From assembly GCF_041146795.1 (NCBI RefSeq), contig NC_135187.1, positions 25,219,056 to 25,283,055 on the forward strand: DNA of 64,000 nucleotides, written 5' to 3'. The translations under genes and the position numbers were made by a program. The notes below the pieces were generated by a model that saw nothing but the letters and a program-made list of their open reading frames with translations, had not been told where the DNA came from and made no database searches. This document shows positions 24,980-37,251 of the stretch, one piece after another. Position 1 is the first letter of the stretch. Each line of letters opens with the position of its first letter. Source of the DNA: Maylandia zebra (Eukaryota; Chordata; Actinopteri; Cichliformes; Cichlidae).

Positions 24980-25544
24980 CTCCTCACCTCGCTCTCCCCC
25001 CTGTTGCCATTGTTCTATGGAACAGCATAATTAAAGGAGCAGAATGAGAAAGAAAGCAGGACAGAAGGAAGGAAGGAAAGCAGGATGAAATTGGAGGCTA
25101 ATTGACAGAGGATGATTGAGCAAAGGGGTGGAAAGATGAGGCTGAGGGGGGTGCAGGAGAGAGGGAAGGAGGGTGAAAAGCCAGAGAAGGGCAGATTAAA
25201 GGGAGAGAGGAGGGACATGGAAAGGAGGCGGGGGAGCCAAAACTGGCAACCCTGCCCAAACTGCCAAAGTCCTGTTTTGTCATTGGGTGGCTGTGACAGA
25301 GCGAGCGAGCCAAGAGAGAAATAACAGTGAAAGAGAGAGAGAGACTATGATTGGATGCCAGTGATAGAGTACAAGACTAAAGCAGCTTGTGAATTTTCTT
25401 AGTTGTCATGGGCCCTTGGGGGTTGATCAAGTGGCACCACTGACTCACAGAGAGGGAGAGAAAAAAAGAAGACGCATGAAGAACCGACGACAGTGAAAAC
25501 AACAAACACGAGTGACAAGAAGTAACTAAGGACAACAGAGCTCT

Positions 25545-25550
25545 TATAAG
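25545..25550 (+). promoter_or_regulatory. heyl: Candidate TATA box of heyl
   Basis: TATAAG in the context GCTCTTATAAGTAACC, 184 bases before the heyl ATG, in an otherwise purine-rich region. It would place transcription initiation near 25,575 and give a 5' UTR of about 150 bases. Confidence 0.4.
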
Positions 25551-25728
25551 TAACCGTGCAAGAGAAGCAGAGAGTGACGGGCACGCAGGGTGAGTGCTTC
25601 ATCCAGAGGGAGACTTCCTAAAGAGGCAGAGGCAGGAACCAACGAGATCATCCAGCCAGACCTGTCAGTCTCCTCGTCCTTCTGTCATCAGTCGTCATCG
25701 CTCCAGCCAGTGAGGAAGGGGCAGCGAA

Positions 25729-28700
25729 ATGAAGAGACCTCACGATTACAGCTCTCCGGACTCGGACACCGACGAGTTCATTGACGTGGGCCAAGAAGAT
25801 AGCTACTGGTGAGCCTCCTTCAGTCACACCTGAGATTGTAACACGTTCCCTCCAGTCATGTTTGAAAAGAAAATTACATGGCGCGCGGCTGTATTTAGCA
25901 GACAAAGTTAAAGGCAAATTTGCCCCGAGCATGTTTTCCAGTCTGCTGCGCAGTAACGAGTTTAAAAGACTGTGGGAAAAGTTTGAGGTCCCACAAGGTT
26001 GTGTTTATAAAGCAATTACAGCAAAATAGAACTTCTTATTATTTAAAGATTCCTGCATTCAGGTACAAAGTTTTTTATTTTTATTTATTTTTTAAGTCTT
26101 GACACGGTTTAATTTGCATATTATAAATCTTTAAGCAAATTTAACAACCACGTCAGTGATGTCAGTGTAAAAACTGACGTGTCAACGAAGTTTGAGGCTC
26201 AAATCAGCAAATTTCTCTTGTTCAGAAAAGCAGATTTATTATAGATTTATGTTAGATAGATAGGTAAGATATACAGTGTTGACTTTCTGTGTAAAACAGA
26301 AGCTTTACAGCGGTTGTTGCACATGTAAGTGTAGGGGTTAGTCGAAAAAGCTGCGTGCATGACCATCCATGTAAAACAAAAAAGGCCTGTCAACGCTGAA
26401 GTGTCAACACAGGAGATGAAAACATGAGCAGGAAGTCATTCACTCAGGAATATTAATTGTATATATGTATATTTATAAAAAATCTATTGATTTGAACCAC
26501 AATGAGTGATTATAGTATTATGTCTTAAAATGAAATGTCTGCAGTTGATGTAGAAAATTTCTTCACATGAGAAACACAAGTGAAAGCTCATGAGTTGGTT
26601 TTAATAAACAACTCTAAAATAGTTTTAATATTTTACGTCACATTAAATATGAAAAAAGTGCATTTTCCCACATGAGTTTAGTGTTATTATTCCATGCAAA
26701 CAGTGTGTTATTTAATTAGCAACTTTATGAAAGATCTCCTCGTCTATGTCAGACACACATTTTTGCTGCATTTCCAAGACTGCATTTTCAGGCATAGAAA
26801 AACTGCTTTTTCACAAACAAATGAGTTTTTCTATGCTTTTATTATAAAGTTATAATCCCAACACTGAAATCTTGCTTTTGCACTGGAAAACTCCGATAAA
26901 AAATGTGAACTACACAGTTAAAATGGCTGGTTAAACGCTAAAATACTTCTGGAAGAGGAAAAAAAAATCTTCTAACCTTTGAATGCAAACGCGGCCTGCA
27001 GTGCCAAGGTGATTAAGTGCAGTCCACTGCATGTAACTTGTTCCATTGTTGTGGAAAATGCCCGATAAACAGTAAAATTACTCTGAACGCTGCACACTCT
27101 ATTTTAAAGTCATTAAAGCGTTTTGCTTCTTAGATAAATTTGTCAAATTCCTTGACTTAGCATTAAAAGACATTTTGATTCAAAGCGCCAGTCATTAAAG
27201 TGTATTTGTAACAGTATACAAAAACTCATTCCCAGCAGTGCTGCTTACATCACAGGCGCTGAGCGAGCCAGTAACGCTAAAGACGGTTTAGATAAATTAA
27301 ATTGCCATGTGACATGCAAACAGAAGACAGCGCTGCTTTTTCAAGTCAACCCCATCAAAGATTAACCTAAACAAAAACACACAGCTAAACTGGCAGCCCT
27401 CATGTTAAAATCTAATAGAAATAAGTCTCTAGCGGGGCAGTTTGGAGGGAACTGTGAGGCTCGGAGTCTCTTTCAGGCCTGTAAGATGAGAGTTCACAAA
27501 CAAACACAATCCATATTGGATGACTGTACTCGGAGGAGCTCATGCTCCCATTGCAGCGTGCTGGAGCCCCATGTGAGCGCAAGCATCGCCTCGAGGCTAT
27601 ATAATCATCTTTTCTAAAAGTGCTTTTGCTCAGACGGAAAGGAGAACAGCATGTCATTTCACTGAGACTAATGTCCAGAAATGCATTAAAGTGAAAACAA
27701 TCTCATCTTCCCTCCTCTCCCAGGCACTGCTCTTCTTTTCTGTGCCCAAAAAACAAATTAGATTGAAGGGAGTTGGTGTGCCATCCTGCCTCTGTGTCAT
27801 ATTAAGGAGGGTAATAATAACAATATGCAGGAAAATCAAATGATTTTTTTTTCTTTCTCCCTCTGTGTCCCTTCTTACTCATCTCGCTCTCTTGCTTCAA
27901 CACTATCTTCGCGGTACAGCCCAGTCACTGGGTCCATGTCTCCAGGCAGCGCCTCGCAGATTCTGGCTCGAAAGAAGAGAAGAGGGGTGAGTGGATTAGG
28001 TCATTGGATGTTAGTCGGTTCTGTCTCTTTTTCAGTTGAGTCTGCAACTCAGTTTGCTTTTTTTTTTCTTATGCAGATCATAGAGAAGAGGCGCAGAGAC
28101 CGCATCAACCACAGCTTGTCAGAGCTCCGTAGACTGGTGCCCAGCGCTTTTGAAAAACAGGTAAGGAATGAATTTGAGATGATGATATTTTTTGTCATAG
28201 TTAGACAATAAAACTAAAAGACTAAGCAGCTTTCTGTCATCGTGCCACTGATCAGAATGTTGCTAATTTTCACTGCAGGGTTCATCAAAGTTAGAGAAAG
28301 CAGAGATTCTACAGATGACAGTGGACCACCTCAAACTGCTGCATGCCATGGGAGGAAAAGGTGACAATTTGGACTCTTGCTTGCTGCCCTATTCGGATTC
28401 TCCCAAACAGCCGTTCCACATAAAGCAGTGATTCATAATTATTTATTATCCTCCTCTTTAGAAAAGAGATTTTTACTGCCTCCCCCTGCATTTATTCAGC
28501 AAAGACTAAACTGAACTGTTTTTCCACCTCAGGATACTTTGATGCGAGGGCTCTGGCAGTCGACTACAGGACCCTGGGCTTCAGGGAATGCGTTGGAGAG
28601 GTGGTACGGTACCTCAGCTCACTTGAGGGGGACTCCCCAGACCCTATAGGAGCTCGTCTGGTCTCCCACCTCTCTCACTGCGCGAGTGAGCTAGACCCTC

Positions 28701-29215
28701 TTCTCCTGCAGTCACCCCCTGCTTCTGCCCTGCCCTTCGCTCCTTGGCCATGGGCATCCTTCCCTCAAATCTCCCCTAACTCCCCAGCCTCCTCCTCCCC
28801 TCCTTTCCCCAGTGGGCGAAGGGATCTGGCCCTGCTAGGGAGCTACCCATCGCCCGCCTCCCTACGCCTCACCCCCCTGGCCGGGTGCCAGCAGGGTGCA
28901 CCACAGCTCCTTGCACCTACAGCTCTTGCCACCGTCCACAGGGTGCCCTCCCTCGCAGCGTCTCCAGTCCTAGCCCCCTCCAGACCGCCACAGCCGTCTC
29001 CTCACAGCTCCAGCAGGGCCTCACCTCTACCTCTCTCAACCCCTTCCTCTTCCTCTCCTTCAACCTCCTCCTCTTCCACTTCCTCATCCTCCGCCCCTCC
29101 ACAAGTCTCTTTCAGGCCCTTTGCACCTATGGGGTCTCCCACAGTCCAGCGCAGGGGCTTGAGCGGATCAGCCAAGGCGGCCCAAGGATGGGGGACTGAG
29201 ATCGGTGCTTTTTGA
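25729..29215 (+). CDS. heyl: Hey-like bHLH-Orange transcriptional repressor HEYL (331 aa, five exons)
   Basis: A nuclear bHLH-Orange repressor of the Hairy/E(spl)-related class, a known direct effector of Notch signalling. Exons are 25729-25808, 27920-27986, 28077-28160, 28279-28360 and 28533-29215; all junctions are GT-AG and the 996 bases join in one frame. The protein starts [20 protein letters not shown]. The basic region is [16 protein letters not shown] (45-60), with glycine at 49 as in Hey proteins, not the proline of Hes proteins. The helix-loop-helix runs to about 100 and the Orange domain about 116-150 ([13 protein letters not shown]). The C-terminal half is Ser/Pro-rich. The protein ends TEIGAF, the Hey-family terminus, and FRPF (298-301) stands where Hey1/Hey2 have YRPW, consistent with HEYL. 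Reading through exon 1 would wrongly give Trp at 27; splicing gives Cys. Confidence 0.96.
25972..25978 (+). promoter_or_regulatory. heyl: Candidate RBPJ (CSL) site in heyl intron 1
   Basis: GTGGGAA, the RBPJ core, lies about 160 bases into the 2.1-kb first intron. A second core in inverse orientation (TTCCCAC) lies at 26665-26671. Intronic Notch-response elements are possible; motif density alone is weak evidence. Confidence 0.25.
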
Positions 29216-29413
29216 GGGTCAGCTCTTTATTTGAGCGGACATGGACCTCCCATGTGCTCTATGTAGCAAATATTGGTTCCTTTGGAGAAAGAAGTATTCA
29301 ACCTTTGATGATTGTTTCTGCTTCTAAAAAGCCATATCCGGTGATGGGTAAAGTTTCAGACGATCACAATCATATGTTACGGAACAAAGAGGGAATGTGA
29401 ATGAGTAGCTCTG

Positions 29414-29419
29414 AATAAA
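29414..29419 (+). other. heyl: Polyadenylation signal of heyl
   Basis: AATAAA 199 bases after the heyl stop codon, giving a compact 3' UTR. Confidence 0.6.
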
Positions 29420-29429
29420 GTCGTATTGT

Positions 29430-32400
29430 TGATTTTGCTTGACAAATACACACAAAGAAGAGTGTCCACCAGAGCCATAATCACAGTAAAACACTCAACA
29501 GAGAGTGCGGTTGAGATTTTACTGATCCCAGAACTGTGATGTTCCTGTTTTTCCAAAACATTTATACTTTTGATCATGCTTTCTGAATGTTTGACAAAAT
29601 TTCTATAAAGACCAAGTGCCTTTATCTCTTTGCTCAAGTTTTCTGTGTTTTTCTCCGATTATATCAGTAAACGCAAACATGTAACTGCAGATATGCCATC
29701 TGCTATCAATACAAATGGGAAAGGAATGGTTTAAAAAAAGAAAAGAAAAAAGACTGCATGTTAGGCGTTTATCCGTATATTAACTATGTCTGCAAACACT
29801 GCCTGCATGTTCCCCAGCCATAACCCACTTGGTATCTGAGCTGTTTCCAGTGACGGCTGATGGGAGCTGTGGTCTTGTGGCTGCAGAGGATAAACATGGT
29901 GGGAGATGGTGATGTTTTTGGGATGCCGCGGCGAGGCAAACAGGCCCATCACTTTGCCCTCTAATTGGCGGTCCCCTGTAATTAACTTTACCCTCGTATC
30001 AGTCGATGTATCTTCCTCTCCTCTGCTGTCTCTCTGCCATTCTTTCTCTCCAATCTTGCGGTACACCAGCGGATATCTTCTCCCCCTGTTTGTCTGCGCC
30101 ACTGTCTCCTCAACAATGGAGAGACAGAAAAGACGAGGGCGAAAAGGGAGGGATGGAGAGAGAGGAGAGACAGACTGAGAGAGGGGAAAACAAAAGGAAA
30201 AGATCTGAAGGGCTGTGGTTGAGTGACTGATTTGGTGTAGACGTTCAATAACAGGGTGGGAGGGAGGCAGGAGACAGGGTTACGGGGACTGCGAGGGTTT
30301 AAAAGGACAGGAAAAGAAGCGGTGTGAATCACAGAGAGTGGGCCAGCGTGTACGGGGTGCACGAGAAGCACCCGAAAGCTGATGAATGACACTTGCAACA
30401 AGCTTGTTTCTCAAAAACATCAGCATAATTGTGCCATGCTTCACCAAAACTGCTCTGCGGGGATGAGAGGGCAGAGAAGAGCCTTGTGTGTGTTTACTGC
30501 TGGGGAACGCTTTGATCTACTTCAGGATGCAATGTCTGTGGTCTGTGGTCCAAAAATGTGTGTGTTCCGCAAAGTGCATATTGTTTATTTGAGTGAGTGT
30601 GCTTTTGTGGGCTCGAGCCAGTCTCTTGCGCTTTCTTCTTTGTGTGTGTGTGTGTGTGTGTGTGTTTTGTTGAGTGTTTTGTTTATGCAGTGTGCATGGT
30701 CGTGTGTGTGTATGTGTTTGTGTAATGTGAGTATTCAGGGCTGGCGTCAGGACTGAACCGCGGTGACGGCGTGGCTCTCGTGCGATGCCGGCCGGCGGTC
30801 GGACCGACGGACAGTGTGGTGGTGGAATGTTTGTGGAGGGTGTACGCACACACATACACATATACACACACAGATACGCACTCAGGCATACAGACAACAC
30901 ACAACACAGACACACATAGGCTGGCTGGCACTATTCTAGCCCCTGCGTGGAGGAGCCAGAGTCACCACCACAGCTTCCAGGAAGGACAACCACAGTCACA
31001 CTGTGCTGGGTTTCCCACGGGGGAGGGGAGAGAGTGAGGGTGGAGGGATGTGCAAGGAAGGAGGGAAGGAAACTTTGGAGAAAGAAGGAGGGAAATGCTG
31101 TGTGTATGTGAGTGTGCATGTAGGGCAACAGGACACGGTGCAAACTCAGTGAAGAAAAGAGGAGGGTTCAGCAAGCAGGAAGGATGGCCGAAACAAATCG
31201 GAGAGAGAACAAAGTAAACTCAGCCACATCAATGCATCACAGCTGATTTTTTTTAATTACATGTCTATAGATATAATTTTCCGAGAATAGGAACATGGTT
31301 CATTTTTTGTTTGTCTGTGCCATAGACAGGGGAGTAAAAGCCAGTCTTTCTAATGGCCAGCCTGCAGATGACATGCATGCATCACTATTGATTTTTTAAA
31401 TTTTTATATAATTTTATATATATATATAACTAAATATATGTGGCTAACATTAGCTTAGGCGACCCCAGCCCATTGTTACTTCTTAAGGATTTTGTGGGGC
31501 AGCTGTTGCACTCATTGAAATCAAATAAATCTGATTATCATGAACTCCAAGTGATAAATTCCTCCTGTCTCACCCCACATCTAATTTATCTGGGGTGAAT
31601 AACTGCCTGTCAGCTAATGACGGACAAATACTATAAACAAAAGGCCCCAAAAACTCAACTTTAAATTTATCTAATGAACAGAAAATGAAAAAGCCATCAG
31701 TTCTTTATTTTTTGAAGGAAAATCAAACTGACAAGCGGACCGACTACAAACCAGCTGATAATGTAATAGCCATGTCCATCCTTACTATACAGTCTTTTTC
31801 CAGGCTAACCCTAACCCTCAAACCACTGCACCACCGTACTGTTCTCAGGCCCATGTTTTAAAGGTTTAAAGAAGCATTCGGATCCCCAGACGTTGTATAA
31901 CACTTTTACCCAATAGGGTTTACTTATTAGATAATGGTAGTGCTAGCATATAAATCTAACGTTAAAAAGATCACTGAAAATTAAAGTGATTAGCACATCC
32001 ACTGGCAAGTAAATGTCCAAAGTCTATACTGAACACAGTATGAGCACCAGTGGTTTATGCAGTTAATTTAGTGACCTCTGCTGTCAAAACTACAAAGGTG
32101 CAAAAGCAAAGGAAGAACATGTAGGGACAAAGATTCATTTCCTTCTATCAAAATGTAATAAAACAAATAAACTGCACAATGCAAAAATTGATCATTTATA
32201 AACATATAACAACAAACATTTGTAAACAGTTAAAATTCATTAAAACAATGTTCATCCAGAATTGCCACCTTGCACGTATATTCTCTGTTCACGTCACTGT
32301 TTGTTCAGGATAGTGGACATTATATTTGTTGCATGAACTTTAAAACCACAATTTTAGCTGATTTTATGTGAACATAGTGCTGTAGCCCCGACAGCAGTTT

Positions 32401-33460
32401 CCATTACACCTGTTACTGCAAAGTGGTTCAACTCCTGATGTTTAGAAGAAAGTCCTCCAAATTTAAAACAAGACGGGTACATTTACTAGAACACAGAGAA
32501 ATGTGTGTATCTGGGAGTATTTGACTGTTAACGCTGTTAACGCTGAGTCCCATCTGGACTACAAAGTTTCTCTTGAGATGTTAGGATGCCGATAAACATG
32601 TTCTTTCTTCGTCCATGGTGTAAAGTATTCACTTGAGGTTACAAACATCCGCCACAAGGTGGAAGCATTGCAAAGAGGAGTGGTTATTCTTTACAAATTT
32701 TGCCATCTTGGTCTATGGTTTGTGTCATGTTTATTTAAGCTGGAGGTGGGCTTGCTCTGCAATTTTCAGGCAATATTTTAAAGAGGCCGGTGTATATGTT
32801 TATGTAGCTGTTGGTGTTAGAGATCATGTGGCTAGAGACTGCCATGTCCTCACATGTGTAGAGATATCCCATTATGATTTGGTGGTCTGGGCTTGGCATT
32901 AATTTGCTTTGTTTCTCCTTTGTTTTCTCGTTTCTTTTGTAGCCAGAGCCACTGCCAAATGTCCTGTACATATTTTCCATAGTATGTTTTTGCTTTTTTC
33001 TCCTTTCTGAATGTTCTCTGTATGTCATTAAACTGCTGTAAGAACCCCTTTTATTGTGTCTTGTGTGGCAACTAATTACCCGGGCAGAAGTTTTGGGAGC
33101 TTGTTGGGGCTGGAGCATGTACATGTGTGTTAATACAAAACCATAATCCTCCCAGGAGCAGAGATTCCAGCAAATTCGCCCTAAACACAGAACGTGCAAT
33201 CCTTTGAGAAAACCCAAACAAAACATAAAACCCAAGAGTTCGTTTATAGATTGCAAAGGCCTCAGTTAACATTTTAAATGTTAAAGTTCATGTCAGCACA
33301 ATCACAAAAAACTGAACAAGTGGCTAAAAAGAACATAGCAGCACATTTTAGGTTAGGTTAGCTGTGTTGCATCTAAACAAACAAAAATTTCTGGAACATT
33401 TTCCTTTTGGTCAGATGAGACTAAAGTGGACATATTTGTTTAATAAACATGTCAGACAGA
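29430..33460. other. Gene-free interval between heyl and the apple-domain gene
   Basis: No exon recognised. It includes a complex non-repetitive stretch at about 29,760-30,010 that looks like a candidate conserved non-coding element, purine/pyrimidine-skewed DNA near 30,100-30,350, a GT run near 30,634-30,665, AC-rich DNA at 30,840-30,920, and probable dispersed repeats near 31,330-31,800 and 32,490-32,720. Confidence 0.45.
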
Positions 33461-33479
33461 CAGCTCATGTTTGAAATGA

Positions 33480-33485
33480 TTTATT
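33480..33485 (-). other. Polyadenylation signal of the apple-domain gene
   Basis: AATAAA on the minus strand, 80 bases past the stop codon of the four-apple gene. Confidence 0.65.
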
Positions 33486-33564
33486 TAGGTTCCACAAAAA
33501 TCCCACTGAGAGCTGTGAAGTCTTCAAACTTAATTTCACACATGTTACAAGTAGATCCCTGAGT

Positions 33565-36500
33565 CTATGGGCAGTTTTTAAGGGAGAAACCCGACACAAC
33601 ATTGGTGACTTCGATGACTTTGGGAGGAGCAGGGATGGTGATGACACGCTTCAGGTAGCAGCGACGCCTACAGTACAAAACCCAACAGTTTAAATTAGAG
33701 ACTGGAGATATAGTTGTCATCAGATTACAAAAAGTGTGAATACAACAGATTAATAAATGTGACGTAATTTCTGGGTGCGACGTGAATTACTAGTTTAAAG
33801 TGTGCACAGAAGTATTCGTAATACTTCACCGATAACTGCGATCAAAGAAGGTTTCATCAGCGTAGGTGTAGAACTGGCAGTGAGGGTCCTCAGTGCATGT
33901 CTTCTGGCATGTGTCTGCATCATCCATCAACTCATAGCGAATGTCAGAACCTTTGAAATCTACTCCTTCATAAGCCACTCTGGCCCAGTCTGTTAGCAGA
34001 AACACATGTCACTGTGCTGAAGGGATGGACACATAAAATATTCCTGTGCATAATTACAGTGTCTTTAACAATATTAGGCTACCTTTACAGAACAAAGCCC
34101 AAAAGATGATTGTCTCACATCCACATGTTGTATTAGAGGAAAATGACATAGATTTGGTTTGTCATCATGTCTGAAATACTAATTTTTACATTAACCCTCT
34201 CGAGGCAGGCGTTGCCGATTTGCAACAGTTAAAAACTAACAACCCGATTACCCCACATACATATTTCTGTTTTGTTTGAAGCTAAAGAAACACTTTCAAA
34301 ACAAATCAGATTTCAGTGATGTCAGATCTATACTTGTATGACCTCAAAATCCTCCTTAGTAGTTTGTTTGGCCCCTAGACGTGCATGCCTAAGCCTGTTC
34401 TGAAGCGGCCTAACCACATCAGGGCATGCATGTCTAATCATACTTATGAGACAGTCGATGGTGTCCTGGGGTATCTCGTCCGGGATCTGGACCAGTGCAA
34501 CCTGACAATGTGGGACTGAACCATAATGCCCTAGAGGTGGGGGAATCAATTACTTCATCCTCCAGGAACTGCCTGATTGAGTGTTTCTTAAGGTGTTCCA
34601 GGTTCCAATAAATTGAACATTTATGTAACAGTGATATAATTCAGTATTCACCCACATTTATTTGTCTACTTTTTAAATTTGTTTGATGATCTAAAACATG
34701 TAAGACTGTGAAATATTCAGAAAAATGAGAAATCAGGTAGGGGCCAAATACTTTTCACAACACATATGCTGTTCAGTAACTGTTCGCTCACAAACACGTT
34801 CATGCGGAGCATTACAGGTTGATTTGCGCTACTCACTGTCGTCAAGCTGACAGGAACGGTGTGGTAGCCCTGAAGTGCCTGTATCTGCCCTGGTGACTAT
34901 TTCATGTGTGTTTTCCTTCAGGTAACAAACAAAGGTATTCCTAAAAAACAAACAAATAAAATCAAAAAGCCTTAAAATCAAAATGTGTAAGAGGGTCTAA
35001 ATGTTTGCATATAATGTAGAGCTGTAGAGCTATAATTCTGCACTTAAGTACAGTTTTATTACACTGCCTGTTAGACATGAAAGAAAAAGAAAAACACATA
35101 AGATATTTGTTTCACTCTCAGATGAGACGTTGTCTGAAACACAAACAACTACCTGTTATAAGTGAAGTAGGTGCAGCGCGGATGAGTTGAGCACAGAGTC
35201 TGACAGTGTTCAGGAGAGGCAGCAGGCAGAGACTCAATGTCACTTCCTGGGATGTCAGTGTTTGGAAAAAGCTTTCTCTGACATACTGAATATAAAAGAG
35301 GAAAGACATTTGTTTTGTTTGATATGCTTTTATATTCCCATGTGAAGCACTTTGTAATAGATTCTAGTCTTAAAAGGCCCATATAAATACATTTTACTTA
35401 CTTACATTAGGAAAACACACAGGCAACAAACAGGAAGTGGGCCGAAAGCTACAACTAGGTCTATGTACCTTTGTCAAAGTGCTGAGTTTGGTTTGTTTTT
35501 TGGGAGAATCCAGATGTTACACCAGCTTTTCTTTCAATAACAGGAGTCCTTGGTACAGTCCAACTGAATTTTAGGTAACACTTATACCTTAAACAGAACA
35601 AGAAATCATATTCTCCTTTGCTGTTAGAGTGCAAAATATCATGGACAAACATGGACATGCAGTTTAAAAAAACAAGATGTGACGCAATAAAATGCAATAA
35701 GATGAACTTTGGGAAATGCAGAGGTGTAGGACAAATCTTTTGTGGTTAAACAATAAATAAATATGGAAACATGTTTAAAATAAATACACTATCCTAACTC
35801 AAATTTACCTGACTTTACTATTTGAGAAATTCTGTTTTACAAAAGTGAAGAACTGACACGCAGGGTCCTGAGTGCACACTCGCTGGCACTCCTTGTGGTC
35901 ACCTGTGAACAAGGACCTGTAGTCTCCCCCGATAAAGTCCATGTTTTGGTACAGCTCAGACAGGCAAGGTTCTGTTTCAAACAATAGAAACATGCATAGA
36001 GAAAGGTAAACTGGAGGTGAACATACTTCATGAATTGCTTAATTAGGTTGTAAGCCTACGTGGGCCTGGGCTGCAGGATTTTAGAGAAAAACCAGAAGTG
36101 ACACCCTGTACTGGAGTCTGAGCACTGGGCTCTCCTGAGGGAGTGGACTTTAGGTAGCAGTAGAAGTGCCTGCAGAGACCGACAAGTGGAAGGAGCCATA
36201 GTAAAACCAATATAACACATATATAACAGATCCTGAAATAACATGACATACTGTGCTTCCTATAGCTGGATATGGGTCTTTAGACTTTTGGCTGAACTCT
36301 GTGAAATCTTAAGTTGCCATCAGTGAGAGGCAGTAACCATGGGTGAGTATACTGGTATACAGTGTGGGACAGCTCTGTAACATCTCGTGGAAGTTGGGGA
36401 GAGTGCCTCTGGATTGGCAGACTGGAGGGATGGTGTGTTCAAACTTCAAGGGGATCAACCTCCTCACTCAAAAAAGTATATGCCATGGAACTGGAGAGCA

Positions 36501-37191
36501 CAGTCTGTTGAATTTTGTGGTGAAAGAGAAACAAGCACAAAGGTGATTTTGATTTTTGTCAATCTAACTTCTCACTCTCACCCAGGACCAGGAGTAGATC
36601 ACAGATACAAGAAGCAGAAATTAGTTCAGCTCAACTTTAGAGATACGGTGCAGAGAAAGGTCATTTGGAAGGAACTCGTCGCCTTGTTTGGGAACACTTT
36701 GGTGGTGTTGCTTAGACTGCTGCACCTTACAACCTGCCACTGCAAGATGGACCTGGATAAGTACGTGTATATATTGCAACTCATTTGTGCCAGTCATACC
36801 TGTCATCGTGGGTCCAATCAGCACGAATAAAGCTAAAGAAGAGGCAAGAGGGGTGCTGGGTGCACAGGAGCTGACAGTGGTTAACATCAGGGGAGTAGAG
36901 AAATGTTATGTCATTTCCCGGGAAATCCATGTTCAACAGAATATTTGGATTACATGCTGAAGAACAGAAAAGGGAAATATTTAAGGAAACATTTACATGT
37001 ACAAAGACGTTGTTCATATATCACAAACATTTAACCACACAAAAGTGCCAAAAAAAGCATAATGGTACATGAACAGGTAGTTGCATACGTTTAGCCCTGT
37101 CATAACAATATATTGCATAGTGCATCATACCTTGACATAAAGAAGAGCTGAGGAGGGAGAGAAGACCAACGAAGATCAAATGTGTTATCAT
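33565..37191 (-). CDS. Secreted four-apple (PAN) domain protein, factor XI/plasma kallikrein heavy-chain-like (369 aa, nine exons)
   Basis: Related to the non-catalytic chains of coagulation factor XI and plasma prekallikrein, but it stops after the fourth apple domain with no serine protease. Exons are 37131-37191, 36800-36956, 36060-36169, 35809-35971, 35469-35587, 35153-35285, 34837-34940, 33830-33989 and 33565-33667; all GT-AG, 1,110 bases in one frame. Residues 1-20 are a signal peptide (MITHLIFVGLLSLLSSSLCQ). Apple domains lie at about 22-107, 112-202, 205-278 and 285-367, each made by two exons with a phase-1 intron between domains and a phase-2 intron inside, as in F11 and KLKB1. Recurrent motifs are CQxxC, CYLK and SGFSLKxC. 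Apple 2 lacks the last cysteine and apple 4 the first. The role is unknown; adhesion, clotting regulation or lectin-like binding fit the fold. Confidence 0.88.
34193..34260. mobile_element. Possible terminus of a TTAA-site DNA transposon
   Basis: TTAACCCTCTCGAGGCAGGC followed by GTTGCCGATTTGCAACA resembles the end of piggyBac-type fish elements that insert at TTAA. It lies in intron 7 of the apple-domain gene. The other end was not found. Confidence 0.35.
34328..34549 (-). mobile_element. Probable transposase C-terminal fragment (Tc1-like)
   Basis: A 73-residue open frame includes VALVQIPDEIPQDTID and CLISMIRHACPDVV, similar in spacing to the Tc1 transposase ending (IPQDTIRxLIxSMxRRC). It lies inside intron 7 of the apple-domain gene. 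The match is weak and short. Confidence 0.35.
36343..36690 (+). mobile_element. LINE reverse-transcriptase fragment
   Basis: The plus strand encodes LGRVPLDWQTGG and VCSNFKGINLLT, resembling the RT palm region of fish non-LTR elements (VPxDWRTGVVVP...CSNYRGITLLS). A second, frame-shifted piece downstream (RYKKQKLVQ..., then VIWKEL) resembles a later part of the same ORF. It is antisense inside intron 2 of the apple-domain gene and clearly dead. Confidence 0.6.
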
Positions 37192-37251
37192 CTTTAACGT
37201 TTAACATCAGAGGAAATGAAACTCATCAAACACGACTACATTTAACGAAAA

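Noticed and set aside
25809-25811. heyl exon 1 continuing past the GT, giving a Trp at residue 27
   Set aside because: The GT at 25809 is a good donor and joins in phase to exon 2, giving the Cys-Pro-Val-Thr-Gly sequence fitting the Hey family.
30382-30915. Open frames rich in Cys/Val and Thr/His
   Set aside because: Produced by GT and AC runs; no recognisable domain.
31805-31818. Telomere-like CTAACCCTAACCCT
   Set aside because: Only two units inside ordinary sequence; no array.
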